Assembly: GCF_001700515.1 (NCBI RefSeq)
Contig: NZ_MAUD01000103.1
Coordinates: forward strand, 1 to 64,000
Reading direction: 5' to 3'
From: Streptomyces lushanensis
Lineage (GTDB): Bacteria; Actinomycetota; Actinomycetes; Streptomycetales; Streptomycetaceae
DNA: 64,000 nucleotides
Part shown: piece after piece, positions 1 through 8,260 of the stretch
How positions within the stretch are numbered: the stretch's first letter is position 1
How the letters are laid out: each line of letters opens with the position of its first letter
The notes under the pieces: model-generated
Told to the model about the DNA's origin: nothing
The model's input: only the letters and a program-made list of their open reading frames with translations
Databases searched by the model: none
Made by a program: the position numbers and the translations under genes

Positions 1-223
1 GGCGCCCGCCCCCGCGCCCGCCTTCGCCGGCGCCGAGGGCACGGAACACGGCTACGGCCTCCTCGCTCCAGGCGAGGCGCCGCGTCGTCGGCTGCGCCCG
101 TAGCAGCACCCAACCGGGCGTCAGACACCGTGTCAGCGCGGCGCCGAGCAGCGGCCCGCCCGTCCGGACGCTGATCCGGGCCAGCAGCCGCAGCGGTGGC
201 AGCAGGATGCGCGCGGTCCCCAT
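1..223 (-). CDS. N-terminal fragment of an unrecognised protein, cut by the window edge
   Basis: A minus-strand frame opens at an ATG (221-223) and stays open to the left edge, giving about 74 residues that begin MGTARILLPPLRLLARIS. A strong AGGGGG Shine-Dalgarno lies 6-7 bases before the ATG, which supports the start. The visible part is Leu/Arg-rich, with no signal peptide, clear membrane segment or motif I can name. It is transcribed divergently from the small secreted protein at 410, with 186 bp between them that must hold both promoters. I do not recognise the family. The call rests on the start site and codon bias only. Confidence 0.45.
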   Translation of the reverse strand, partial: MGTARILLPPLRLLARISVRTGGPLLGAALTRCLTPGWVLLRAQPTTRRLAWSEEAVAVFRALGAGEGGRGGGR

Positions 224-409
224 GTGTTCCCCCTCACAAGGAGGACGGCCGGGCCCGCGCCCTGGTTGCACTCCACGCCGCAAGGGCGCATCCGCATGCC
301 ACCTGGGCCTACCCCGACTGCGGCGGTTCCGTTCGCACTCTCATCACACTTCGTGTTCACATGAAAGCGCAAAGTCATCTTCTGTTTTTGGTCAACCAGA
401 GGAGTTGCC

Positions 410-736
410 ATGCGTAACCGTCACACCCTGCGTCTCGCTGTCACCTCGGCCGTGACGTCCGCCGTGCTGGCCCTGACGTCCGGAGCCGCGCTGGCGAGCG
501 ACTGGTACGGCTATCCGCAGTCGAACCAGAAGGGCCAGCCCCAGCACATCCTGGCCTGCGGTTGCAGCAATCTCGACGAGGGCAAGCGCGGCTCCTACTA
601 CTTCGACCACCGCGGACAGGACGCGACGATGTTCAACGACCGCGACTGTCCCCGGGGTCACGGGCACTACACGTTCCGGGGCGACTCGGAGCGGAACGCG
701 TCGTTCGGCTGGAAGAGCATCCATATCCACTGCTGA
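410..736 (+). CDS. Small secreted protein of unknown function
   Basis: The gene encodes a 108-residue protein with a classical Sec signal peptide: basic MRNRHTLR, then a hydrophobic Val/Ala/Leu run, with probable cleavage after ALA near residue 29. The mature part is about 80 residues, aromatic and polar, with CGC near the middle, an RDCPRGHGHY stretch and a terminal HIHC. Four cysteines (two in CGC, one in DCP, one at the C-terminus) could form two disulfides, and the His residues could bind metal. GAGGAG five bases before the ATG fixes the start. It appears monocistronic, with a perfect hairpin terminator about 40 bp downstream. I cannot assign it to a family. A small extracellular inhibitor, metal-binding or surface protein would fit, but this is only inference. 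Confidence 0.8.
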   Translation: MRNRHTLRLAVTSAVTSAVLALTSGAALASDWYGYPQSNQKGQPQHILACGCSNLDEGKRGSYYFDHRGQDATMFNDRDCPRGHGHYTFRGDSERNASFGWKSIHIHC

Positions 737-778
737 CATCCACTGCTGACGGATTCGGTCCGGGCAGTCCGCGCGGAA

Positions 779-806
779 CGCCCGGCCGGGATTTCCCGGC
801 CGGGCG
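779..806. terminator. Perfect 12-bp hairpin terminator between convergent genes
   Basis: The stem CGCCCGGCCGGG (779-790) pairs perfectly with 795-806 around an ATTT loop and is followed by TTCT. It lies after the small secreted gene and before the 3' end of the convergent small membrane protein, so it could serve both. Confidence 0.75.
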
Positions 807-907
807 TTCTGTGATGCGAGGCGACGTCAGCAGCCGGGCGGACGGGCGAACGCGGTACACACGACCGCAGGTCGTATTCGTACGCCGAACTCAGGGGAAC
901 TCCGCAC

Positions 908-1084
908 TCAGGGGAACAGCAAGATGCCCACCAGCACCAGCACGACAAAGGCGATGAGAAGGAGCGTGGTGGTCCGTATGCGGTGGTGTTCCGGAACGTA
1001 ACTCTCCGAACGTCCGCGAGGGCGGTCCTCCGGCAGCTCGGGGTTGTCCGGCCGGTCGCGGGTGTAGAAGTCGGTGTCGGCCAT
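908..1084 (-). CDS. Short single-span tail-anchored membrane protein
   Basis: The 58-residue protein starts MADTDFYTRDRP at an ATG preceded by AAGGGG (7 bases upstream). The first 37 residues are hydrophilic and rich in Asp, Arg and Pro. The last 20 (TTTLLLIAFVVLVLVGILLF) form one hydrophobic helix that ends at the C-terminus, so the N-terminus is probably cytoplasmic with a tail anchor. Tiny membrane proteins of this kind are frequent in Streptomyces and mostly uncharacterised. It is divergent from the Ser/Thr kinase at 1338, with about 250 bp between them. Function is unknown. The longer open frame upstream of this start has no ribosome site and poor codon bias, so I rejected it. Confidence 0.7.
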   Translation of the reverse strand: MADTDFYTRDRPDNPELPEDRPRGRSESYVPEHHRIRTTTLLLIAFVVLVLVGILLFP

Positions 1085-1337
1085 GGAAACCCCTTGGACG
1101 TCGTGACTTCGTTCGAGGCCGGGGCTCCGACCCCGTATGTCAACTTTACTCCCGAACGGATGATCGGAGAAAAGCGACGGCGGGGCGCGGGTACGGAGCC
1201 GTCGCCGTGGGCGCTGCCCCATTCCGATTCCGCCCGGGAACCGGACATGGCGGATTTGTGTCTGCCATGGGGACAGGGTGTGGGCTACCGTCCGCCGTCG
1301 CGCGACAGGCGACCGGCGGCGACGCCGAGGGGGAGAA

Positions 1338-3047
1338 ATGAACGCCTGGTCCGTGCCCGGGTACACGGAGTACCGCGAACTGGGCTCCGGCGGCAGTGGG
1401 CGGGTCGTCCTCGCCGTCCACGACACCACCGGTGTACCCGTCGCCGTCAAGTATCTGAGCGAACGGCTGCGCGCCGACTCCGCGTTCCTCCGGTCGTTCC
1501 GGGCCGAGGCGCGCCTGCTCAGCGGCCTCGACACACCCCATGTGGTGGGTCTGTACGAGTATGTCGAGGCACCGCGGGGCGCCGCCATCGTGATGGAGCT
1601 GGTCGACGGCGTCGCCCTGAGCGCACTGCTGCGGCAGGAGGGACCCACCGGTCCGGAAGCGGCGCTCGTGGTGCTCAAGGGTTCGCTGCTGGGGCTGGCC
1701 GCCGCCCACCGGGCGGGGGTGGTCCACCGCGACTACAAGCCGGAGAACGTCCTGGTCGCCACGGACGGCTCGTCCAAGCTCGTGGACTTCGGTATCGCCA
1801 CGGGCCGTGGGAGCACCCCGGGCGTGGCCGGAACTCCCGCGTACATGGCCCCGGAGCAGTGGAACGGAGAGCCCGCCTCCCCCGCGGCGGACGTCTACGC
1901 GGCGACGGCGACCTTCTACGAATGCCTCACCGGCCGCAAGCCGTTCTCCGGCGACAACTTCGCCGAGCTGGCGCTCCAGCACATCGGCGCGCCCGTTCCC
2001 GAGGAGGAGGCGCCCGAACCGGTGCGTCCGCTGATCCGGCGCGGCCTGGCCAAGGAGCCCGGGGAACGGCCCCACAACGCGGACGTGTTCGTCGCGGAGC
2101 TGGAGGAGATCGCCGGGACGGCCTACGGCCCGGACTGGGAGGAACGGGGACAGCGGAAGCTCGCCGCGCTCGCCGCCCTGCTGCCGCTGCTTCTCCCGTA
2201 CGCGGCCGGCCGGCCCGCGGGCACGACCGCGTCGGCCACCACGGAGCTGGGCGGTGGAGGACGACGCGGTGAGGGCGGAGGGCGCGGCGGCGGGCGAGGC
2301 CGTAGCTGGAAGCCCGGTCTGAGAGGGACCCTGGCCGCCGCCGTCGCACTGGTCGTCGCCGCCGTGGCCGCCGTCGCCGCGGGAGCGGTGGGAGCGGTGG
2401 GAGCGGTGGAAGACGGCCAGGGCCGGACCACGGCCCGGGCGGTCACCACGGCGGGCCCGGTCCAGGCCACCGGCACGGGTCCGGGCGCCGCCGTGTCCGC
2501 CGGACCGGCCGACTCCATGAGCCCGTCGCCGACCGGCGCTGCCTCTCCCGGCGGCCCGCCCTCGTCTCCCGCGTCGCCCTCGTCGCCTTCGGTCACCGAC
2601 AGCGCGACCGCCGGGACGACCGGTACCTCCACACCTCCCGTGGCGCCGCCGTCGCCGCCCGCTCCACCGTCGTCGTCCGCCCCCTCGGTCACACCGACGT
2701 CCTCGGCGCCGACGACGGATCCCGTACACGTGAAGTCCGTCTCCGTCACCGGCCTGCGGCAGACGGGTACGACGAGCGCCACCGCCACCGTCGACATCGC
2801 GACGGACAGCACCGGGCCGGTCACGGTCGTCGTCACCTGGTTCGCCGCCGAGGCATCCGGCGAACTCGGCGCCCAGGACGGCTCACAGACCTTCCGGCGT
2901 GAAGGCGCCACGCGGTACACGATCCCGCTCGACCACACCTTCCAGCGGCAGGGCTGCTACTGGGGCGTACGGGCGACCACCGATCCGGCGGCGGCGAGCG
3001 GCGCCTCCTCCCAGCAGATCCTGATCCGGCGGTGTGTGATCTCATGA
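1338..3047 (+). CDS. Transmembrane Ser/Thr protein kinase (PASTA-less, with extracellular C-terminal domain)
   Basis: This 569-residue Hanks-type kinase phosphorylates Ser/Thr residues of cytoplasmic proteins in response to an outside signal. Residues 12-280 hold the kinase fold: Gly-rich loop GSGGSGRV (16-23), ATP-binding Lys in VAVK (38), catalytic HRDYKPEN (about 129-136), DFG and the APEQ activation-loop end. Next come a basic juxtamembrane stretch, one membrane span (about 330-355), a Pro/Ser/Thr-rich stalk and an extracellular C-terminal domain of about 105 residues with two Cys. The start is the ATG after GAGGGGGA; an upstream in-frame ATG lacks a ribosome site. It overlaps the next gene by four bases (ATGA), so the two are translationally coupled. 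The outer domain is not PASTA; it resembles the neighbour's outer domain, suggesting a shared ligand or direct pairing. Confidence 0.93.
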   Translation: MNAWSVPGYTEYRELGSGGSGRVVLAVHDTTGVPVAVKYLSERLRADSAFLRSFRAEARLLSGLDTPHVVGLYEYVEAPRGAAIVMELVDGVALSALLRQEGPTGPEAALVVLKGSLLGLAAAHRAGVVHRDYKPENVLVATDGSSKLVDFGIATGRGSTPGVAGTPAYMAPEQWNGEPASPAADVYAATATFYECLTGRKPFSGDNFAELALQHIGAPVPEEEAPEPVRPLIRRGLAKEPGERPHNADVFVAELEEIAGTAYGPDWEERGQRKLAALAALLPLLLPYAAGRPAGTTASATTELGGGGRRGEGGGRGGGRGRSWKPGLRGTLAAAVALVVAAVAAVAAGAVGAVGAVEDGQGRTTARAVTTAGPVQATGTGPGAAVSAGPADSMSPSPTGAASPGGPPSSPASPSSPSVTDSATAGTTGTSTPPVAPPSPPAPPSSSAPSVTPTSSAPTTDPVHVKSVSVTGLRQTGTTSATATVDIATDSTGPVTVVVTWFAAEASGELGAQDGSQTFRREGATRYTIPLDHTFQRQGCYWGVRATTDPAAASGASSQQILIRRCVIS

Positions 3048-3856
3048 GCGATCCCCGAATCCCCTACCACCCCGATGACGCGAACCCCGAGCGCCTGGAG
3101 GACGAGACCGAGACCGTGCACGGGAGTGGCGACGAGACCCGCCCCGCCGGCGGTCCCGGTCCCGATACCTACAGCGCGACCGTCCTGGGCAGCCACTGGT
3201 CCGAAGGGCCCGACCCTGCACCGGATCCGACGCGCGCTCCGGAGCCGGCGACCACCGCCTCGTCCCCCGCACCAGGTCCCCCGGCTCCGTTGCCGGAGGC
3301 GGCGCCGGACCGTGTCGAGGGCCAGGTCCTCCGCTTCGGTCCCGGAGTGACCGCCGCCGTCCGCGACCGGCACCACGAGAACACCACCACCGCCGCCGCC
3401 CTCTGGCACGGCGCCCCGCCCGGACGGCCGCCCGGGCCGGAGCCGGCGGTCCCCGGACGCCGCTCCGGGGGACCACGCCGGTACGCGCTCGCCGCCGCGG
3501 TCCTGCTCGCCGTCGTGGTGTTCCTCGCCTGGCAACGGTACGGGCCCGCCCTCGCCGTACAGGACGTGTCCGTGGGAACCGCCTTACGCGGGCCAGGATG
3601 TGACGGTACGTCGGACATCGTCGGCGTGGTGCGGACCAACGGGCGCCCCGGCACGATCACCTACCGCTGGGTGCGCGGCGACGGCACGTCCTCGGGTCCG
3701 CTGCGCGAGAAGGTGACGCGCGGTCAGAAGACCGCCCGGCTGCGCCTGCTGTGGACGTTCCGCGGCCGGGGCGAGTACCGGGCGACCGCGGAGCTGCGGA
3801 TCACCTCGCCGTCCCGGCACACGGCCGTCACGCGCTTCGTCTACCGGTGCGTCTGA
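3044..3856 (+). CDS. Membrane protein coupled to the Ser/Thr kinase, with similar extracellular domain
   Basis: The 270-residue protein starts at the ATG that overlaps the kinase stop (ATGA). Residues 1-145 are acidic, Pro-rich and predicted disordered and cytoplasmic, with several Ser/Thr that could be kinase substrates. A single membrane span follows (YALAAAVLLAVVVFLAW), then an extracellular domain of about 100 residues that ends in YRC-V. The outer domain shares layout with the kinase C-terminal domain: a Val-rich first strand (VQDVSV / VKSVSV), a W in the middle and a C-terminal R-C. It looks like an immunoglobulin-like beta sandwich. A TTA codon occurs at 3584-3586, so translation may depend on the bldA tRNA. 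I infer a co-receptor or substrate of the kinase; no enzyme motif is visible. Confidence 0.85.
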   Translation: MSDPRIPYHPDDANPERLEDETETVHGSGDETRPAGGPGPDTYSATVLGSHWSEGPDPAPDPTRAPEPATTASSPAPGPPAPLPEAAPDRVEGQVLRFGPGVTAAVRDRHHENTTTAAALWHGAPPGRPPGPEPAVPGRRSGGPRRYALAAAVLLAVVVFLAWQRYGPALAVQDVSVGTALRGPGCDGTSDIVGVVRTNGRPGTITYRWVRGDGTSSGPLREKVTRGQKTARLRLLWTFRGRGEYRATAELRITSPSRHTAVTRFVYRCV

Positions 3857-3890
3857 GCCGCCGCCGTACCCCCGTACCACGGCGGCGGCT
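3856..3890. terminator. Hairpin between convergent genes
   Basis: A 12-bp perfect stem (3856-3867 with 3879-3890, AGCCGCCGCCGT arms) flanks an 11-nt loop. It begins at the stop codon of the kinase partner gene and precedes the 3' end of the convergent secreted-protein gene, so it probably works in both directions. There is no T-run, as is usual for Streptomyces terminators. Confidence 0.6.
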
Positions 3891-3938
3891 CGTCCGGCCG
3901 GTGGACCCGGTCGGTCAGCAGGCCGAACCGTCGGCCGG

Positions 3939-5375
3939 TCAGCCGTTCACCACGACAGCGGCCCTGTTGTTGGCCAGGTTCGGGTCGAAGTCCCTGATCC
4001 TGAGGTCCGGCCGGTCGTTGAGGGTGACCGCCTTGCCACGAGCGCCCGGCACGACACGGTCGACACGGAGCGAGAACGGGAAGGTGTGACTCGCCCGCTC
4101 GTGCAGGACGTTGGGCGTCGTGCAGCGGTAGCGGGGCGCGCCGAGCTGCTCCTCCCGCCATTCACCCGAGGCGTCGAGCGCGTAGCACTCCTCCGGCTTG
4201 GCGGTGACGGCCGTCCCGCGCGGAACGGTGAAGTCCACGGTCGCCACCGGCTCACCCGCGCCGAGCGAGGCCACCCATGCCGGACCGCGGTTCTTCACCG
4301 TGACCGAAGCGGTGACGGTCTCGCCCGCCGCTCCCGCGACCTTGCCGCCGATCAGTTTCAGATCCGCGGTGTTGACGGCCTTGATGAGCACGGAGCGGTT
4401 GTTGTCGGAGGTGTCGACGTCGTCGTCCGCGGCCACGCGAGACGCGGCACCCGCCGCGCGCAGATCGAGTTCGGCGCCGTGGCCCCGGACGAACGGGCGT
4501 CCCGCGCGCGCCTGTTCCAGCGCCTCGTCCGAGTACGGCTCGACCCCGTAGTCGAAGCGGTCGTAGAGGACGCTCCTCTTGGCCCGCAGCGCGCCCGCGT
4601 CGAGGGACGAGGTCCGGCCGGGAGCGACCGGCTCGTCCAGTACGCACAGGGCCCAGGTGCCGACGGGAGTGGCCGGCGCGCCCTCGTGGGTGTACTCGCA
4701 GTTCTCGTGGCGCGAGGCGAAGTCCACGCCGTGCGAGGCGAACAGCGTCAGCAGGGTGCGGTCGGCGGTGCGGTTGCCGTTGTTGGTGAGGGTGATGGGC
4801 ACGTCGACAGGGGTTCCCGGTCGCACCCCGGTCCGGTTCGGTGCCTGTACGAGGCCCAGATCGGGTCCGTTGAGCACGGTCACGGTCGTCTCGGCCGGAT
4901 ACGCCGTCAGATCCCCCGCGACGGCCGTGGACCTGATCGTCGCGACCGTTCCCTCGACGGCCGCGGACGTGGCCGTTATCCCGATCTCGGCCCCGTGGAC
5001 GTAGCTGTCCGTCGACAGCTCGGGAAAGGAGCAGTCACCGGTGACGGTACGGTCCTGGCCCGTTCCGCCGATCCGCTCGGTGCAGTTGGCGGGCCAGGTG
5101 ATCTCGGCGAGGTCCGCCAGCTCGGTGACATCGACGGTGAGCGTGCCCGCGGGCACCACCATGTTCGTGTTGTCGTGCGAGAGCTCGATGGTCAGGGTTC
5201 TGGTGGGCGCGTTGCCGTCTGCGTCCGTGCCGAGCAGGGTCATCTCGTACGGGACGGCGATCCACAGCGCGTCCGACTCGTCGGCATGCGCGGGCCCCGC
5301 ACCCGCGGCGACAAGGGCGAAGACGGCGAGGAACGGTGTGATGAGGCGACGGGTCAGGGTCAGGCGTCCGGTCAT
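3939..5375 (-). CDS. Secreted protein with CARDB/DUF11-like beta domains
   Basis: The 478-residue product starts [16 protein letters not shown] and carries a signal peptide with probable cleavage after AHA near residue 31. The rest is beta-rich and has at least two domains of the CARDB/DUF11 type. One begins near PDLGLVQAPNRTGVRPG with TLTNNGNRTADR; another near ADLKLIGGKVAGAAG with VKNRGPAWV. These are extracellular Ig-like modules found in surface and adhesion proteins. No sortase motif, membrane anchor or catalytic signature is visible, so it is probably released. GGGAG five bases before this ATG decides the start; the upstream in-frame ATG (5387) has no site. The start overlaps the stop of a 39-codon ORF by four bases (ATGA), suggesting coupling. 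Confidence 0.88.
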   Translation of the reverse strand: MTGRLTLTRRLITPFLAVFALVAAGAGPAHADESDALWIAVPYEMTLLGTDADGNAPTRTLTIELSHDNTNMVVPAGTLTVDVTELADLAEITWPANCTERIGGTGQDRTVTGDCSFPELSTDSYVHGAEIGITATSAAVEGTVATIRSTAVAGDLTAYPAETTVTVLNGPDLGLVQAPNRTGVRPGTPVDVPITLTNNGNRTADRTLLTLFASHGVDFASRHENCEYTHEGAPATPVGTWALCVLDEPVAPGRTSSLDAGALRAKRSVLYDRFDYGVEPYSDEALEQARAGRPFVRGHGAELDLRAAGAASRVAADDDVDTSDNNRSVLIKAVNTADLKLIGGKVAGAAGETVTASVTVKNRGPAWVASLGAGEPVATVDFTVPRGTAVTAKPEECYALDASGEWREEQLGAPRYRCTTPNVLHERASHTFPFSLRVDRVVPGARGKAVTLNDRPDLRIRDFDPNLANNRAAVVVNG

Positions 5376-5491
5376 GACGTCTCCCATGGGTCGAGTTGTT
5401 CGAGCTTCTTGAGCTGTTCGTGCTGATCGAGCTGTTCGAATTGGCCAGAAAGTCGGAATGTCGGAACGTCAGGAGATACGGCTTTCGTCAT
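5372..5491 (-). CDS. Possible 39-residue leader peptide with Glu-Gln-Leu repeats, coupled to the secreted protein
   Basis: A short frame starts [16 protein letters not shown] and ends with a block in which EQL recurs every six residues, then DPWETS. The underlying DNA is three 18-bp repeats, an exact multiple of the codon length. Its TGA overlaps the ATG of the downstream gene (ATGA). Both facts favour translation. Against it, the Shine-Dalgarno is weak (GTGGG) and the length is minimal. The repeat region could form a short amphipathic helix. It may be a leader peptide, a small partner of the secreted protein, or chance. I recognise no homologue. Confidence 0.4.
   Translation of the reverse strand: MTKAVSPDVPTFRLSGQFEQLDQHEQLKKLEQLDPWETS
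5393..5446. repeat. Three tandem 18-bp direct repeats
   Basis: The core GAG(T/C)TGTTCG begins at 5393, 5411 and 5429, exactly 18 bp apart. The block lies just upstream of the secreted-protein start and inside the possible 39-codon ORF. It may be coding (six-residue periodicity) or an operator array. Confidence 0.7.
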
Positions 5492-5808
5492 CAGGACCCA
5501 CGGGACTGTCGGAAAGTTGTACGGGCGCGCCGGGCCGTGCTGTCTCCCGGCGCGCCCCGTACGGTCGTCCGCCCGCGCCGGGCCCGGCCCGAGCGCCACC
5601 CTCCGCCACCCGTTCGGGCCCACGGCGCGGCCCGGACGGCCCTGGGGTCCCTCGCCCGGGTACGCCGGGCCGACCGGCGCCGGACCTCCGTACGCCCGGC
5701 AGCCGCCGGGGCCCGGCCGGACACCGGCCGTTTGACATCAGGACCCAACGGGCACCGATCGCCCCCGACAAGGCTGACCACGACACCCACGAGCCGCGGA
5801 GGAGAGCC
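5447..5808. promoter_or_regulatory. Divergent intergenic region before phosphoketolase with a repeated CATCAGGACCC motif
   Basis: This stretch holds the upstream regions of the leftward secreted-protein gene and the rightward phosphoketolase operon. CATCAGGACCCACGGG at 5489-5504 recurs as CATCAGGACCCAACGGG at 5736-5752. A TTGACA (5732-5737) overlaps the second copy and is a candidate -35 box for phosphoketolase, but I see no good -10 at 17-bp spacing. The paired motif suggests a regulator site; its identity is unknown. No further gene is supported here. Confidence 0.35.
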
Positions 5809-8244
5809 ATGCGCGAGGCGAGCACGCCGGCGCGGACCACGGTCACGGCCGCCGTCACCGACGAGGAACTGGACGCTCTGGTGGCCCATTGGCGGGCCGC
5901 CAACTATCTGGCGGTCGGCCAGATCTATCTGATGGGCAATCCGCTGCTCACCGAGCCGCTGCGTCCTGAGCACATCAAACCGCGGCTGCTGGGCCACTGG
6001 GGTACGTCCCCCGGGCTGAATCTCGTGCACACCCATCTCAACCGTGTCATCAGGGCCAGGGGCCAGGACACGGTCTGCGTCTGGGGGCCCGGGCACGGCG
6101 GTCCCGCGGTCCTGGCCAACGCCTGGCTGGAGGGCAGCTACTCCGAGGTCTATCCGGACATCGGCCGGGACCGGGACGGCATGGCCCGGCTCTTCCGCCA
6201 GTTCTCCTTCCCCGGCGGCGTGCCCAGCCATGTCGCGCCCCAGACGCCCGGCTCGATCCACGAGGGCGGTGAACTCGGCTACTCGCTCTCCCATGCCTAC
6301 GGCGCCGCGCTGGACCGTCCGGATCTGCTGGTCGCGTGCGTGATCGGCGACGGGGAGGCGGAGACCGGGCCGCTGGCGGCGTCCTGGCACTCAAACAAGT
6401 TCCTCGATCCGGTGCGCGACGGCGCGGTGCTGCCGATCCTCCATCTCAACGGCTACAAGATCGCCAATCCGGCCGTGCTCGCCCGTGTCCCCGAGCCCGA
6501 GCTGGACGAGCTGCTGCGCGGCTACGGCCATGAGCCGCTGCATGTCGGCGGCGACGACCCGCACACCGTCCACCGCGCCATGGCCCGGGCGATGGACAGC
6601 GCGCTGGACCGTATCGCGCTGATCCAGCGCACCGCCCGGCTGGAGGGCGCCACCGCGCGGCCCCGCTGGCCGGTGATCGTCCTCCGTACGCCCAAGGGCT
6701 GGACCGGTCCCGCCACCGTGGACGGACTGCCGGTCGAAGGGACCTGGCGCGCGCATCAGGTGCCGCTGGCCGCCGTACGCGAGAATCCGGAGCATCTGCG
6801 CCAGTTGGAGGCGTGGCTGCGCTCGTACCGGCCCGAGGAGCTCTTCGACGGCCAGGGCCGGCCACGGGCGCGGGTACTCGCGTGCGTTCCCGAGGGCACG
6901 CGGCGGCTCGGCGCCACCCCGTACGCCAACGGCGGTCTCCTGCTGCGCGAGCTGCCCGTGCCGGCCCTGGAGCCGTACGCCGTACGGGTCGACCGGCCCG
7001 GTGCCGGCCTGCATGAACCGACCCGGGTACTGGGCGATCTGCTGGAAGCGGTCATGGAGGCCACGAGCGAGCGCCGTGACTTCCGGGTCGTCGGCCCGGA
7101 CGAGACGGCGTCCAACCGGCTCCAGGCCCTCTACAAGGCCTCGGGCAAGGCCTGGCAGGCTCAGACGCTGAGCGTCGACGAACATCTCGACCGGCACGGC
7201 CGGGTCATGGAGATCCTCTCCGAGCACACCTGCCAGGGCTGGCTGGAGGGCTATCTGCTGACCGGACGGCACGGTCTGTTCTCGTGCTACGAGGCCTTCG
7301 TCCATATCGTGGACTCGATGGTCAACCAGCACATCAAGTGGCTGAAGGTCTCCCGTACCCTGCCGTGGCGGCGCCCGGTCGCCTCCCTCAACTATCTGCT
7401 GACCTCGCACGTCTGGCGCCAGGACCACAACGGCTTCTCCCACCAGGATCCCGGCTTCATCGACCATGTGCTGAACAAGGCGCCCGAGGTCGTACGGGTC
7501 TATCTGCCGCCGGACACCAACACCCTGCTCTGTGTCGCCGACCATGTGCTGCGCAGCCGGGACTACGTCAATGTCGTCGTGGCGGGAAAACAGCCGTGCT
7601 ACGACTGGCTCACGCTGGACGAGGCGCGGGCCCACTGCGCCCGTGGCGCGGGGGTGTGGGAGTGGGCCGGTACCGAGCGCGAGGGCGAGGAACCGGATGT
7701 GGTGCTGGCCTGCGCGGGCGATGTCCCGACCCAGGAGGTCCTGGCCGCCGCCCTGCTGATCCGCCGCCATCTTCCCCGGCTCGCGGTCCGTGTCGTCAAT
7801 GTGGTCGATCTGGCCCGGCTGCTGCCGGAGACACGGCATCCGCACGGACTGTCCGGCAGCCAGTACGACGCGCTGTTCACCCGCGACAAGCCGGTGATCT
7901 TCGCCTACCACGGCTATCCCTGGCTGATCCACCGCCTCGCCTACCGCCATGCCGGCCATGAGCATCTGCATGTACGCGGTTACGAGGAGTCGGGCACCAC
8001 CACAACGCCCTTCGACATGGTGGTCCGCAACAATCTGGACCGCTACCGGCTGGTCATGGATGTCATCGACCGCGTACCGGGACTCGCCGTACGGGCCACT
8101 CATGTGCGGCAGGCGATGGAGGAGGCCAGGCTCAGGCACCACTCCTGGATCCGTGAGCACGGCGTCGACCTGCCCGAGGTGACCGACTGGACCTGGCAGC
8201 CGGTGCCCGTGGACAGCGAGATCCACCCCACGACCCGCCTGTGA
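5809..8244 (+). CDS. Phosphoketolase (xylulose-5-phosphate/fructose-6-phosphate)
   Basis: This is an 811-residue thiamine-diphosphate enzyme that cleaves xylulose-5-P or fructose-6-P with phosphate to acetyl-phosphate plus glyceraldehyde-3-P or erythrose-4-P. Full family length and motifs are present: N-terminal [40 protein letters not shown], the ThDP/Mg segment [19 protein letters not shown] with LNGYKIANP, then [23 protein letters not shown] and [16 protein letters not shown]. The start is the ATG after GGAGGAGAG; upstream in-frame codons have no ribosome site and poor coding character. The stop is 16 bp from a GH65 enzyme, so the two are likely co-transcribed. Acetyl-P could feed ATP formation or acetyl-CoA. 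In several actinobacteria such genes belong to low-oxygen or dormancy regulons, but that link is inference here. Confidence 0.95.
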   Translation: MREASTPARTTVTAAVTDEELDALVAHWRAANYLAVGQIYLMGNPLLTEPLRPEHIKPRLLGHWGTSPGLNLVHTHLNRVIRARGQDTVCVWGPGHGGPAVLANAWLEGSYSEVYPDIGRDRDGMARLFRQFSFPGGVPSHVAPQTPGSIHEGGELGYSLSHAYGAALDRPDLLVACVIGDGEAETGPLAASWHSNKFLDPVRDGAVLPILHLNGYKIANPAVLARVPEPELDELLRGYGHEPLHVGGDDPHTVHRAMARAMDSALDRIALIQRTARLEGATARPRWPVIVLRTPKGWTGPATVDGLPVEGTWRAHQVPLAAVRENPEHLRQLEAWLRSYRPEELFDGQGRPRARVLACVPEGTRRLGATPYANGGLLLRELPVPALEPYAVRVDRPGAGLHEPTRVLGDLLEAVMEATSERRDFRVVGPDETASNRLQALYKASGKAWQAQTLSVDEHLDRHGRVMEILSEHTCQGWLEGYLLTGRHGLFSCYEAFVHIVDSMVNQHIKWLKVSRTLPWRRPVASLNYLLTSHVWRQDHNGFSHQDPGFIDHVLNKAPEVVRVYLPPDTNTLLCVADHVLRSRDYVNVVVAGKQPCYDWLTLDEARAHCARGAGVWEWAGTEREGEEPDVVLACAGDVPTQEVLAAALLIRRHLPRLAVRVVNVVDLARLLPETRHPHGLSGSQYDALFTRDKPVIFAYHGYPWLIHRLAYRHAGHEHLHVRGYEESGTTTTPFDMVVRNNLDRYRLVMDVIDRVPGLAVRATHVRQAMEEARLRHHSWIREHGVDLPEVTDWTWQPVPVDSEIHPTTRL

Positions 8245-8260
8245 GCGGCGGGCACTGACC

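Noticed and set aside
983-2272. Long plus-strand frame overlapping the kinase gene
   Set aside because: It is an out-of-frame shadow of the kinase. The kinase frame has all catalytic motifs and the ribosome site.
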